From contig JAHIRL010000063.1 in assembly GCA_018818755.1 (NCBI GenBank), forward strand, positions 1-11,642: a stretch of 11,642 bases of DNA, in the 5' to 3' direction. The translations under genes were made by a program, and so were the position numbers. Source of the stretch: Patescibacteria group bacterium. GTDB taxonomy: Bacteria > Patescibacteriota > Gracilibacteria > UBA1369 > LOWO2-01-FULL-3. How positions within the stretch are numbered: the first letter of the stretch is position 1; the number at the start of each line of letters is the position of its first letter. A model generated the notes under the pieces. It did no database searches, had not been told where the DNA came from, and saw only the letters and a list, made by a program, of their open reading frames with translations. Shown piece after piece: positions 1-6,004 of the stretch.

Positions 1-499
1 AAGCAATCGGCACATAAACATCAAAAGTCTCCTTCGCAAAAGACTCCCTCTCTGATTCTTCCACAAAATCCTTTATCTGTTCCAATCTATACAATCTGCA
101 AGCCAAAACAATCAAAACCACCCTGATATCCTTAGCCATAGTCAAAAACATCTTTCTCAAAGCCTCCAGTTGTGAAGCCTTATCATTTTCACGATAATTC
201 ATCGTATTATTTAAACGCTTCACTCCTGCCAAAATATTAAAGACATCACTACCATATTTTTCTTTAACAAAATTCTCGTCCAACTCACCGGACAAGAAGT
301 AACTATGCAAAAAAGCGGCAATAATCGTATCTTCATCGGGCCTCAAAGGAAGCAAAAAGTTCACCACAGACAAAGCCAAACCATAAGCAAAAGGATCCTC
401 CTGTTTCTTTTGTTCAATAAAACTAAAAGCTTGATTTAATTTTTCACCATCAAACCTCTTACAATAACTCTCGATTTTGAGTAAATCACTAGCATTCAT
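1..499 (-). CDS. rel: Long RelA/SpoT homologue (ppGpp synthetase family), N-terminal part, degenerate HD hydrolase domain
   Basis: The reading frame begins at the ATG at 499 and runs 166 codons to the left edge without a stop, so the synthetase and regulatory domains lie outside the window. The sequence follows the RSH N-terminal domain. It has AAFLHS (61-66) where active enzymes have AALLHD, then FNILAGVKRL (87-96), LRKMFLTMAKDIRVVLI (114-130), LACRLYRLEQI (132-142) and KETFDVYVPIA (156-166), which leads into the synthetase. Key hydrolase residues are missing: the HD pair is H65-S66, the downstream Glu-Asp is absent, and LADRLHN reads LACRLYR. The family makes ppGpp from GTP/GDP and ATP. By analogy with RelA this protein is expected to be synthesis-only, although the synthetase site cannot be seen. 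It lies 87 bases downstream of the 506-residue membrane protein gene and has its own candidate promoter with an overlapping inverted repeat. There is no Shine-Dalgarno. Confidence 0.85.
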   Translation of the reverse strand, partial: MNASDLLKIESYCKRFDGEKLNQAFSFIEQKKQEDPFAYGLALSVVNFLLPLRPDEDTIIAAFLHSYFLSGELDENFVKEKYGSDVFNILAGVKRLNNTMNYRENDKASQLEALRKMFLTMAKDIRVVLIVLACRLYRLEQIKDFVEESERESFAKETFDVYVPIA

Positions 500-500
500 T

Positions 501-528
501 GTTATACTTAAGCCACAAAAAGTATAAC
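501..528. repeat. Perfect 9-bp inverted repeat upstream of rel
   Basis: GTTATACTT (501-509) is repeated as its exact reverse complement AAGTATAAC (520-528), with a 10-base spacer. One arm contains the presumed -10 of rel and the other ends one base before the start codon. This could be an operator for a dimeric regulator, or a hairpin in the short leader. An AT-rich palindrome could also arise by chance around a -10 element. Confidence 0.6.
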
Positions 529-548
529 AAAAAAGGAGCTTCTGTAAA
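521..548 (-). promoter_or_regulatory. Candidate promoter of rel
   Basis: On the minus strand, TTTACA (543-548) is followed after 16 bases by TATACT (521-526), each five of six to the sigma70-type consensus. Transcription would start near 514, leaving a leader of about 15 bases before the ATG at 499. The -10 lies inside one arm of an inverted repeat. No start site is known; this is read from sequence only. Confidence 0.5.
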
Positions 549-585
549 ACTACAAATAATGCGATTTCACAAAAGCATCAACCTA

Positions 586-2106
586 TTAGTTTTCTATCCT
601 AATAATGGATCGAATATCCGACTGTGGCAAATCGAAGACTTTTACCCCTTTCACAAGGGCATCACGGTTTGCAACAATATCATCATATCTAGGATTCAGA
701 GCATTTATTGCATTGGCATACATTTGTTTCAAAACCGTATAAGCGCTATAATAAGCCTTAATCTCCGAAGCGAAGCTCCCATGCTCAATAAAATTGACCA
801 AATATTCATAAGAAGTTTCACCTTTAAGCTCATTTAGCTCCTTGAAAAAAGCTTCTTCATATAATTGCCTTTGAGTTGCCGCATATTCATATTCTCCATC
901 CCAAACCTGCAATTGCTGATTTATCAAATTATAATGCATAGTTCCGGTTTCAATCAACTGCGCCATTTCCGCTATGTGATCATCCAAAGCCTCTCTCCTA
1001 TTCGTGGATTGATCTAAATAATTATACAATTCAACATTGTAAATATTTTCCAACTTTCTCAAAAAAGAAACATATTTTTTATATTCAAACTGCTTTTCAT
1101 CAGCACTTCTCCCCAACTCCAAGCTAGTCATAATACCTGCAGTATCTCCATAATATCCAACGGGAACAGCATTTATCAATTCTCGCGGAACATATTCCAA
1201 ACCAATCATATAAGAAAACTCCAAAGCCCTTTCATCAGCCACTGGCTGCGATTTTTCCGTCCCACCCTCAACAACCTTAACTTCCTTCACCTTCACCTCT
1301 CCTCCATCACTATTCCCAGAGAAATACCAAAAAACACCAATCACAGCAATAATCATAAAAATCACAAATCCAACAATTCTTCCCTTAGTAATTCCCGCAC
1401 CATCAAGCACATCCCAAAATTCTTCCTTAAACTCCTCAATATCCTCGCCCGATTCAGCTTTCCCAGGCTCATTTTTCACCTCAACAACACTCACTTCCTG
1501 CTCATCTTCTTTTTTCTTCACATCATTAACCACACTAACCTCTTCCACCGCATGCCCCTTTTCCTCAGCTTTTTCCTCCTTTTTTTCAACTACAGGCTTG
1601 GCTGAAAAAGGCTTATTCTCCAAAGGTTTAGTATTCAAAGGTTTATCTTGTTGTGCCGAAACCGGTGCGAAAGGATTCACCGACAACTGATCATTACTAA
1701 AATCCGCATCTCCCTCATCACCAGGCTCCATATCTTTTAAATCCTCTGCCCTTTGCTCCTCATGCGTATTTGTAGGAAGCGCAGTTGGAGTTTGAACATT
1801 CTCACTGGCCGGAGCAAAAGGGTTTACCGGAGAAACTTCGGATTGTGGTGACACAGTTTGATGTAATGGCTTAGGTTCCTGTTTTGAAGGCCTTGAAGGC
1901 TTTTCTTCTTTCGATTTTTGAGGAGGTTTTTGCGATCTATTTCCATTCACCTTATTTTTTAGCTTATCTCTATTATCTTTAGCTTTTTCTTTATTGATAT
2001 GCTCCCACATTTTAGCCGCATATTGGGAATTATCCTTCTTTGCAGGATTCTTTTTCTGATGATCATTGCGATCATGCTTCTGATTTTTGTCATCACCCTG
2101 TGGCAT
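586..2106 (-). CDS. Single-pass membrane protein of unknown function with long charged N-terminal region
   Basis: I do not recognise this 506-residue protein. The first ~80 residues are strongly basic (Lys/Arg/Asn/Gln). Residues ~83-175 are Pro/Ser-rich and low in complexity, with VNPFAP twice (94-99 and 143-148). Residues ~175-235 are acidic and coiled-coil-like. One hydrophobic segment (about 243-264, flanked by K241 and R243) is the only membrane span, and no cleavable signal precedes it. The remaining ~240 residues look like a folded, mostly helical domain rich in Tyr, Glu and Leu. The likely topology is N-terminus in the cytoplasm and C-terminal domain outside, but this is inference. The ATG at 2106 lies about 20 bases after a strong -10 element. 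The gene stands between hppA, from which it is separated by a terminator, and rel. No pathway can be assigned. Confidence 0.85.
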   Translation of the reverse strand: MPQGDDKNQKHDRNDHQKKNPAKKDNSQYAAKMWEHINKEKAKDNRDKLKNKVNGNRSQKPPQKSKEEKPSRPSKQEPKPLHQTVSPQSEVSPVNPFAPASENVQTPTALPTNTHEEQRAEDLKDMEPGDEGDADFSNDQLSVNPFAPVSAQQDKPLNTKPLENKPFSAKPVVEKKEEKAEEKGHAVEEVSVVNDVKKKEDEQEVSVVEVKNEPGKAESGEDIEEFKEEFWDVLDGAGITKGRIVGFVIFMIIAVIGVFWYFSGNSDGGEVKVKEVKVVEGGTEKSQPVADERALEFSYMIGLEYVPRELINAVPVGYYGDTAGIMTSLELGRSADEKQFEYKKYVSFLRKLENIYNVELYNYLDQSTNRREALDDHIAEMAQLIETGTMHYNLINQQLQVWDGEYEYAATQRQLYEEAFFKELNELKGETSYEYLVNFIEHGSFASEIKAYYSAYTVLKQMYANAINALNPRYDDIVANRDALVKGVKVFDLPQSDIRSIIRIEN

Positions 2107-2133
2107 ATAAAATGGGTTCTGTTACATCTACAT

Positions 2134-2162
2134 ATTATACCACAAATGTATCATAAAATAAA
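2134..2162 (-). promoter_or_regulatory. Extended -10 promoter of the 506-residue membrane protein gene
   Basis: On the minus strand a perfect TATAAT (2134-2139) is directly preceded by TGG, giving the extended -10 form TGnTATAAT. A weak -35 (TTTATT, 2157-2162) lies 17 bases upstream. The predicted start is near 2127, about 20 bases before the ATG at 2106. It lies past the hppA terminator, so the gene has its own transcription. Confidence 0.65.
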
Positions 2163-2246
2163 GGCTAGGCCATGAGCAAAATCGCTATTTTTATTAATTT
2201 TTACTTTTTTACTTTTCGCATCTGCAACCACCCACTCCCCACACAC

Positions 2247-2275
2247 AAAAAAAGGCCCTCGCTTTCACAAGGGCC
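2247..2275 (-). terminator. Intrinsic terminator after hppA
   Basis: Read on the minus strand, GGCCCTTG (2275-2268) pairs with CGAGGGCC (2261-2254) in an eight-pair stem containing one G-T wobble, with a six-base loop, followed at once by seven Ts (2253-2247). The stem begins 17 bases after the hppA stop codon. This is the clearest terminator in the window. Confidence 0.9.
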
Positions 2276-2292
2276 CATCATCATCAACAACT

Positions 2293-4335
2293 TTAGAACA
2301 TTCCATTCGCTGTAAACAATCCCGCAAAAATCAAAGACACAACAGTCATCAACTTAATCAAAATATTTATACTAGGACCGGAAGTATCCTTGAAAGGATC
2401 ACCAACAGTATCACCCACTACAGCCGCCTTATGACAATCACTTCCCTTTCCACCATGCGCTCCAGCCTCAATATATTTCTTAGCATTATCCCAAGCTCCT
2501 CCACTGTTTGCCATAGAAATAGCCAACATCACTCCACTCACAAGCGCACCTGCAAGAAGTCCACCAAGAGCAGTAGAACCCAAGGTAAATCCCACAAAAA
2601 CCGGCACAATCACGGCCATAAGACCAGGAAGAATCATCTCACGAATCGCAGCTTTAGTAGAAATATCCACACAAGTCTTAGTATCTCCTTTAGCTGTTCC
2701 CTCCATCAGTCCATCAATTTCCTTAAACTGCCTGCGAACCTCCTCAATCATATCAAAAGCCGCTCGTCCAACCGCACTCATAGTCAATGCAGAGAAAATA
2801 AACGGCAAAACTCCACCAAGGAAAAGTCCAATAATCACTCTTGGCTCCATAATATCAATCTTCTCCAAACCTGCAGAAACAGAGTAAGCAGAGAAAAGCG
2901 CAAGAGCAGTCAAAGCGGCAGAACCAATGGCAAAACCTTTACCAATAGCCGCCGTTGTATTTCCGGCAGAATCAAGTGCGTCAGTTTTTTTACGAATATC
3001 CTCACCAAGTCCGGCCATTTCCGCAATACCACCGGCATTATCGGCCACAGGCCCATAAGCATCGATAGCAAGAGAAATACCCAGAGTAGAAAGCATTCCA
3101 ACCGCACTAATGGCAATACCGTAAAGTCCGGCAAAATAATGAGCGACAAAGATCGCCACACAAATCAAAAGCACAGGAATAGCAGTAGACATATAGCCTA
3201 GTGCAAGCCCCGCAATAATATTTGTAGCACTACCTGTTTTTGATGCATCAGCAATCTTCTTCACAGGACCATAATGATCGGAAGTGTAGTATTCAGTAAC
3301 AAGACCGATAGCCACACCAACAACCAATCCAGAAATCATCGCATAGAAAACTCCCAAAAACTCATCAGCAGGCAAGAAAGCCTGAATAATAAAGTAAGAA
3401 GCCACAACTACAAGCGCACTAGCACTCCAAAGTCCATTCTTAAGCGCTCCGTGAATATTCTCACTTTTTCCCACACGCACAGCAAATGTTCCCAAAATAG
3501 AACAAACAATACCTGCACCTGCAAGAACAAGGGGCAAATAAACTCCATCCATCTCAAAAGCCATAAATCCAAGGATCATAGCAGAAACTAAACTCCCAAC
3601 ATAAGATTCAAAAAGATCAGCTCCCATTCCGGCAACATCCCCTACATTATCACCCACATTATCAGCAATAACAGCAGGATTCCTAGGATCATCCTCCGGA
3701 ATTCCGGCCTCAACCTTACCTACCAAATCCGCACCAACATCAGCCGCCTTGGTAAAAATACCTCCACCCACACGAGCAAAAAGCGCAATAGATGAAGCAC
3801 CAAGACCAAAACCTGTCATAACATTGATAGAAACATCAGCAGGAATCTTCATCAGGTCAAAGAAAATATAAAAAAGTACAGAGATTCCAAATAATCCAAG
3901 CCCCACAACGCTAAGTCCCATCACAGCACCGGATTTGAAGGCCACTCCAAGAGCATTCCCAAGGCTAGATCTAGCCGCTTGAGCAGTACGAACATTCGCT
4001 CTCGTAGCAATTTTCATCCCAAAATAACCGGCAAGCACACTACTAATAGCACCATAAACAAAACTGAAAGATGTCAGCAATCCCTCATTAACATCCAAAG
4101 TTTCAGCATTGTCTAAGAAAAGTGCCAAAATCACAGCAAGTACAACTACAAAAACACTCAAAACCTTGTACTCACGAAACAAAAAGGCCATCGCCCCCTC
4201 ATAAATAGACTGGGCAATCTCCTTCATCTTATCATTCCCCGCATTCTTTTTTCCAATAAGCACGGAAAAAACAAAGGCGACAACGAGGGAAAGAACACTG
4301 ACCCCCATCACCATAAGTGGATAATTCATACACAT
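2293..4335 (-). CDS. hppA: Membrane-bound ion-pumping pyrophosphatase, K+-dependent type
   Basis: This protein hydrolyses cytosolic PPi and uses the energy to pump H+ and/or Na+ across the membrane. It has 680 residues, the normal length for bacterial enzymes, with about sixteen hydrophobic segments. The PPi/Mg site is intact: DVGADLVGKVEAG (199-211), DDPRNPAVIADNVGDNVGD (215-233), DAYGPVADNAGGIAEM (425-440) and GDTVGDPFKDTSGP (641-654). GNTTAA (458-463) has Ala where K+-independent enzymes have Lys, so K+ is expected as cofactor. DLFESYVGS (240-248) carries Glu three residues after Asp, as in known Na+ pumps, and K661 in LIKLM supplies the gate lysine. Pumped ion: Na+ or mixed Na+/H+ is my inference, because some H+ pumps share this Glu position. 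Start is the ATG at 4335 or the ATG two codons later (4329); neither has a Shine-Dalgarno. The gene has its own promoter and terminator. Confidence 0.97.
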   Translation of the reverse strand: MCMNYPLMVMGVSVLSLVVAFVFSVLIGKKNAGNDKMKEIAQSIYEGAMAFLFREYKVLSVFVVVLAVILALFLDNAETLDVNEGLLTSFSFVYGAISSVLAGYFGMKIATRANVRTAQAARSSLGNALGVAFKSGAVMGLSVVGLGLFGISVLFYIFFDLMKIPADVSINVMTGFGLGASSIALFARVGGGIFTKAADVGADLVGKVEAGIPEDDPRNPAVIADNVGDNVGDVAGMGADLFESYVGSLVSAMILGFMAFEMDGVYLPLVLAGAGIVCSILGTFAVRVGKSENIHGALKNGLWSASALVVVASYFIIQAFLPADEFLGVFYAMISGLVVGVAIGLVTEYYTSDHYGPVKKIADASKTGSATNIIAGLALGYMSTAIPVLLICVAIFVAHYFAGLYGIAISAVGMLSTLGISLAIDAYGPVADNAGGIAEMAGLGEDIRKKTDALDSAGNTTAAIGKGFAIGSAALTALALFSAYSVSAGLEKIDIMEPRVIIGLFLGGVLPFIFSALTMSAVGRAAFDMIEEVRRQFKEIDGLMEGTAKGDTKTCVDISTKAAIREMILPGLMAVIVPVFVGFTLGSTALGGLLAGALVSGVMLAISMANSGGAWDNAKKYIEAGAHGGKGSDCHKAAVVGDTVGDPFKDTSGPSINILIKLMTVVSLIFAGLFTANGMF

Positions 4336-4358
4336 ATGTTAAAAAATTTGACCCTGAA

Positions 4359-4386
4359 ATTTTAGCGGAAAACCCAGAGGATTCAA
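4359..4386 (-). promoter_or_regulatory. Candidate promoter of hppA
   Basis: On the minus strand, TTGAAT (4381-4386) and TAAAAT (4359-4364) are separated by 16 bases. A start near 4352 would give a leader of about 17-23 bases to either candidate ATG. It lies in the 69-base gap after the lipoprotein gene, where no terminator is visible, so some read-through is possible. Confidence 0.5.
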
Positions 4387-4404
4387 AGAGAAAATTTAGC
4401 CACC

Positions 4405-4902
4405 CTAATAAACATCCTCCTCAAACAAATTTAGGACATCATTATAGAAATTTTCAACCATAGAAGTCTGCTCATCCCGCTCCCCACACATATAAATATC
4501 GTCTTCCTCCAAATCTCCATTCAAATGAGTCACCACAATTTTCATATTAGAACCCCCAACACATTCTGCTCCATAAGTGCTAACCTGCTCTCCATCAACA
4601 AAATCAACAACAATTTCCTCAAACCTATCAAAAAACTCTCCACCAACAAATCCATCACCACTAAAATCCTCCTCCACAGTTTCCTCACTCCTATAGGGAT
4701 AAGTAACCTGATAATTCAAGACCAAAGCCCGATCCTCATAATCCGGCTCAATCAAAAGCTTACCCTCATAAAAATAAGGCGGCGACACAGCTCCATTGCT
4801 AAAATTAAACTCCATACTCGCAATTTCCTCCCCCTCACCAAACCAAGGAAGTGAACAAGCACTCAAACTCAAAACAAAAATAAGCAAAACAATCTTCTTC
4901 AT
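4405..4902 (-). CDS. Small acidic lipoprotein of unknown function
   Basis: The 165-residue product starts with MKK, then a hydrophobic stretch (4-15) ending in the lipobox LSAC (13-16). It should therefore be exported, lipid-modified and cleaved before Cys16, then anchored on the outer face of the membrane. The mature part is strongly acidic, has an aromatic- and Tyr-rich middle (~40-70) and predicted short beta strands. It has two further cysteines (C114 and C139) that could form a disulphide. I recognise no family. It begins 39 bases after the L25 stop codon and is followed by hppA. The ATG at 4902 has no Shine-Dalgarno; a -10-like element ends seven bases before it, so the mRNA may be leaderless. 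Confidence 0.8.
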   Translation of the reverse strand: MKKIVLLIFVLSLSACSLPWFGEGEEIASMEFNFSNGAVSPPYFYEGKLLIEPDYEDRALVLNYQVTYPYRSEETVEEDFSGDGFVGGEFFDRFEEIVVDFVDGEQVSTYGAECVGGSNMKIVVTHLNGDLEEDDIYMCGERDEQTSMVENFYNDVLNLFEEDVY

Positions 4903-4908
4903 ATATAG

Positions 4909-4936
4909 ATATTAGCACAAAAATTATTTTTGACTA
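4909..4936 (-). promoter_or_regulatory. Possible leaderless promoter of the lipoprotein gene
   Basis: On the minus strand, TAATAT (4909-4914) is preceded by TGC, an extended -10 form, and TAGTCA (4931-4936) lies 16 bases further upstream. A start seven bases after the -10 would coincide with the A of the ATG at 4902. The site is in the 39-base gap behind L25. The match is modest in AT-rich sequence. Confidence 0.35.
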
Positions 4937-4941
4937 AATCA

Positions 4942-5595
4942 CTATTCAGATTTCTCGTCCCCTTCTTCAGCCTTCTTTTCCTCACCCTCAGGAGCAGTAG
5001 CTTCTTCACCTTCAGCAGGTACAACCTCTTCTTCCTTCTCCTCCTCTCGTGGAGCTGAAACATTGGCGACTGTGTCTTCAGGATCGTTCAAAACTGTAAT
5101 TGCTTCAGGAACAACAATGTCCTTAACATGAATAGCGGTATGGAAATCCACCAAAGAAGAAATATCCACCTCAAAAGTGTGAACAAGGTCTTTTGGCAAA
5201 CACTTGATATTCAACTCATTGATATGAGCAGTGAAAGTACCAGCTAGCTCCTTAACAGCAGGTGCCTGACCAACGAATTCCAAAGGTATTTGTGTATTGA
5301 TTTCTTCATCCATTCTCACATTAATAAGATCCACATGAGTAATTCTATCTGTCACAGGGTGAAAAGACACCTCATGGATAAGCGCATTGATCTTTTTCCC
5401 ATCAACATCAAGCTCCACAACAGTATTTCCTCCAGCAGCTCTATAAGCCCTTCTAAAAGTTTGATAATCGCATTGCAAAGACATATTTTCAAGGCCCCTA
5501 CCATAAAATTCAATAGGTATAAGATCAGCAAGCAAAAGCTCTTTGGCTTTCAATGATTGGTCGCGTTTCTGCAGTACTATAGATATTTTTTCCAT
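4942..5595 (-). CDS. rplY: 50S ribosomal protein L25, CTC (long) form
   Basis: L25 binds 5S rRNA in the large subunit. The 217-residue product has the N-terminal 5S-binding barrel (about 1-90: ISIVLQKRD, IPIEFYGRG, INALIHEVSFHPVTDRITHVDLINV) followed by the second TL5/CTC beta domain (about 95-182: IPLEFVGQAPAVKE, FEVDISSL, IHVKDIVVPEAI). It ends in an acidic, low-complexity tail of ~35 residues rich in Glu, Ala and Pro, common in this form. I start at the ATG at 5595, not the in-frame TTG at 5628, because the family begins near this Met and a candidate promoter -10 overlaps the TTG. The longer form would add eleven residues unlike the family. It is divergent from ybaB, with lipoprotein and hppA genes downstream. 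There is no clear Shine-Dalgarno. Confidence 0.95.
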   Translation of the reverse strand: MEKISIVLQKRDQSLKAKELLLADLIPIEFYGRGLENMSLQCDYQTFRRAYRAAGGNTVVELDVDGKKINALIHEVSFHPVTDRITHVDLINVRMDEEINTQIPLEFVGQAPAVKELAGTFTAHINELNIKCLPKDLVHTFEVDISSLVDFHTAIHVKDIVVPEAITVLNDPEDTVANVSAPREEEKEEEVVPAEGEEATAPEGEEKKAEEGDEKSE

Positions 5596-5627
5596 ATTTT
5601 TTGCTTCATAAACTAAATTGCTTGCCA

Positions 5628-5656
5628 AGTTTAGACGAAAATATCTGAGCTTGCAA
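5628..5656 (-). promoter_or_regulatory. Candidate promoter of the L25 gene
   Basis: On the minus strand, TTGCAA (5651-5656) and TAAACT (5628-5633) are 17 bases apart. A start near 5621 would leave about 26 bases before the ATG at 5595 and would exclude the alternative TTG start. The TTGCAA hexamer is palindromic and also serves as the -35 candidate for ybaB on the other strand. Confidence 0.4.
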
Positions 5657-5680
5657 TAGAAAATTATTTATTGCTACAAT
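5651..5680 (+). promoter_or_regulatory. Candidate promoter of ybaB-mltG
   Basis: TTGCAA (5651-5656) and TACAAT (5675-5680) are separated by 18 bases. A start near 5687 gives a leader of about 22 bases before the ybaB ATG at 5709. The -10 matches five of six consensus bases and the -35 four of six. Confidence 0.5.
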
Positions 5681-5708
5681 TGAGCCACAACTTCCTAACA
5701 CTTTTATT

Positions 5709-6002
5709 ATGTTCGACAAAGCAAAACAGCTTTATCAACTGCAAAAACAGGCCAGAGAGATCAAGAAAAAACTCAAAAAAACTCACATAGAAGCCGAGGA
5801 AAACGGTACACTGATCATAATTAACGGAGAACAAGAAGTAATGGAGGTTAAAATTAGTGATGAATCCATGCAGGATAAGAAAAAACTTGAGAAAAGCCTG
5901 GAAGTGGGCTTCAATAAGGCAATCAAAAAATCTCAACAAATTGGGGCAGAGTATATGAAAGATGTAATGGGAGATATGAACTTCCCCGGACTTGGAGCCT
6001 AA
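5709..6002 (+). CDS. ybaB: YbaB/EbfC family nucleoid-associated DNA-binding protein
   Basis: The 97-residue product matches the YbaB/EbfC family in length and pattern: an N-terminal amphipathic helix (FDKAKQLYQLQKQAREIKKK, 2-21), a central beta part with GTLIIINGEQEVMEVKISDE (33-52), and a C-terminal helix (about 58-90) ending in a short Gly/Pro tail. The family forms tweezer-shaped dimers that bind DNA and associate with the nucleoid. It is usually found with dnaX and recR. Here it is instead the first gene of a pair with mltG, which starts two bases after its stop codon, so the two are almost certainly co-transcribed. The ATG at 5709 has no Shine-Dalgarno. Confidence 0.9.
   Translation: MFDKAKQLYQLQKQAREIKKKLKKTHIEAEENGTLIIINGEQEVMEVKISDESMQDKKKLEKSLEVGFNKAIKKSQQIGAEYMKDVMGDMNFPGLGA
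5994..5997 (+). promoter_or_regulatory. Shine-Dalgarno of mltG
   Basis: GGAG lies seven bases before the mltG ATG and inside the end of ybaB. It is the only well-placed Shine-Dalgarno motif in front of any gene start visible in this window, and it fixes the start at 6005. Confidence 0.7.
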
Positions 6003-6004
6003 CT

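Noticed and set aside
2431..3201. Rightward 256-codon frame opposite hppA
   Set aside because: It is antisense to a complete, well conserved pyrophosphatase and encodes Ser/Asn/His-rich sequence without domains, as expected from the complement of a gene.
2293..4335. Recoded UGA (Gly) genetic code
   Set aside because: No in-frame TGA occurs in the glycine-rich hppA or the other genes, and TGA ends rseP at the expected position.
4921..4940. AT palindrome (CAAAAATAATTTTTG on the minus strand) after L25 as a terminator
   Set aside because: The stem has almost only A-T pairs and essentially no loop, so it would not form a stable hairpin. It is more likely promoter spacer.
5596..5628. TTG start of L25 eleven codons upstream
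   Set aside because: The added residues do not match the L25 family, and the TTG overlaps a likely -10 element. The ATG at 5595 fits the normal N-terminus.
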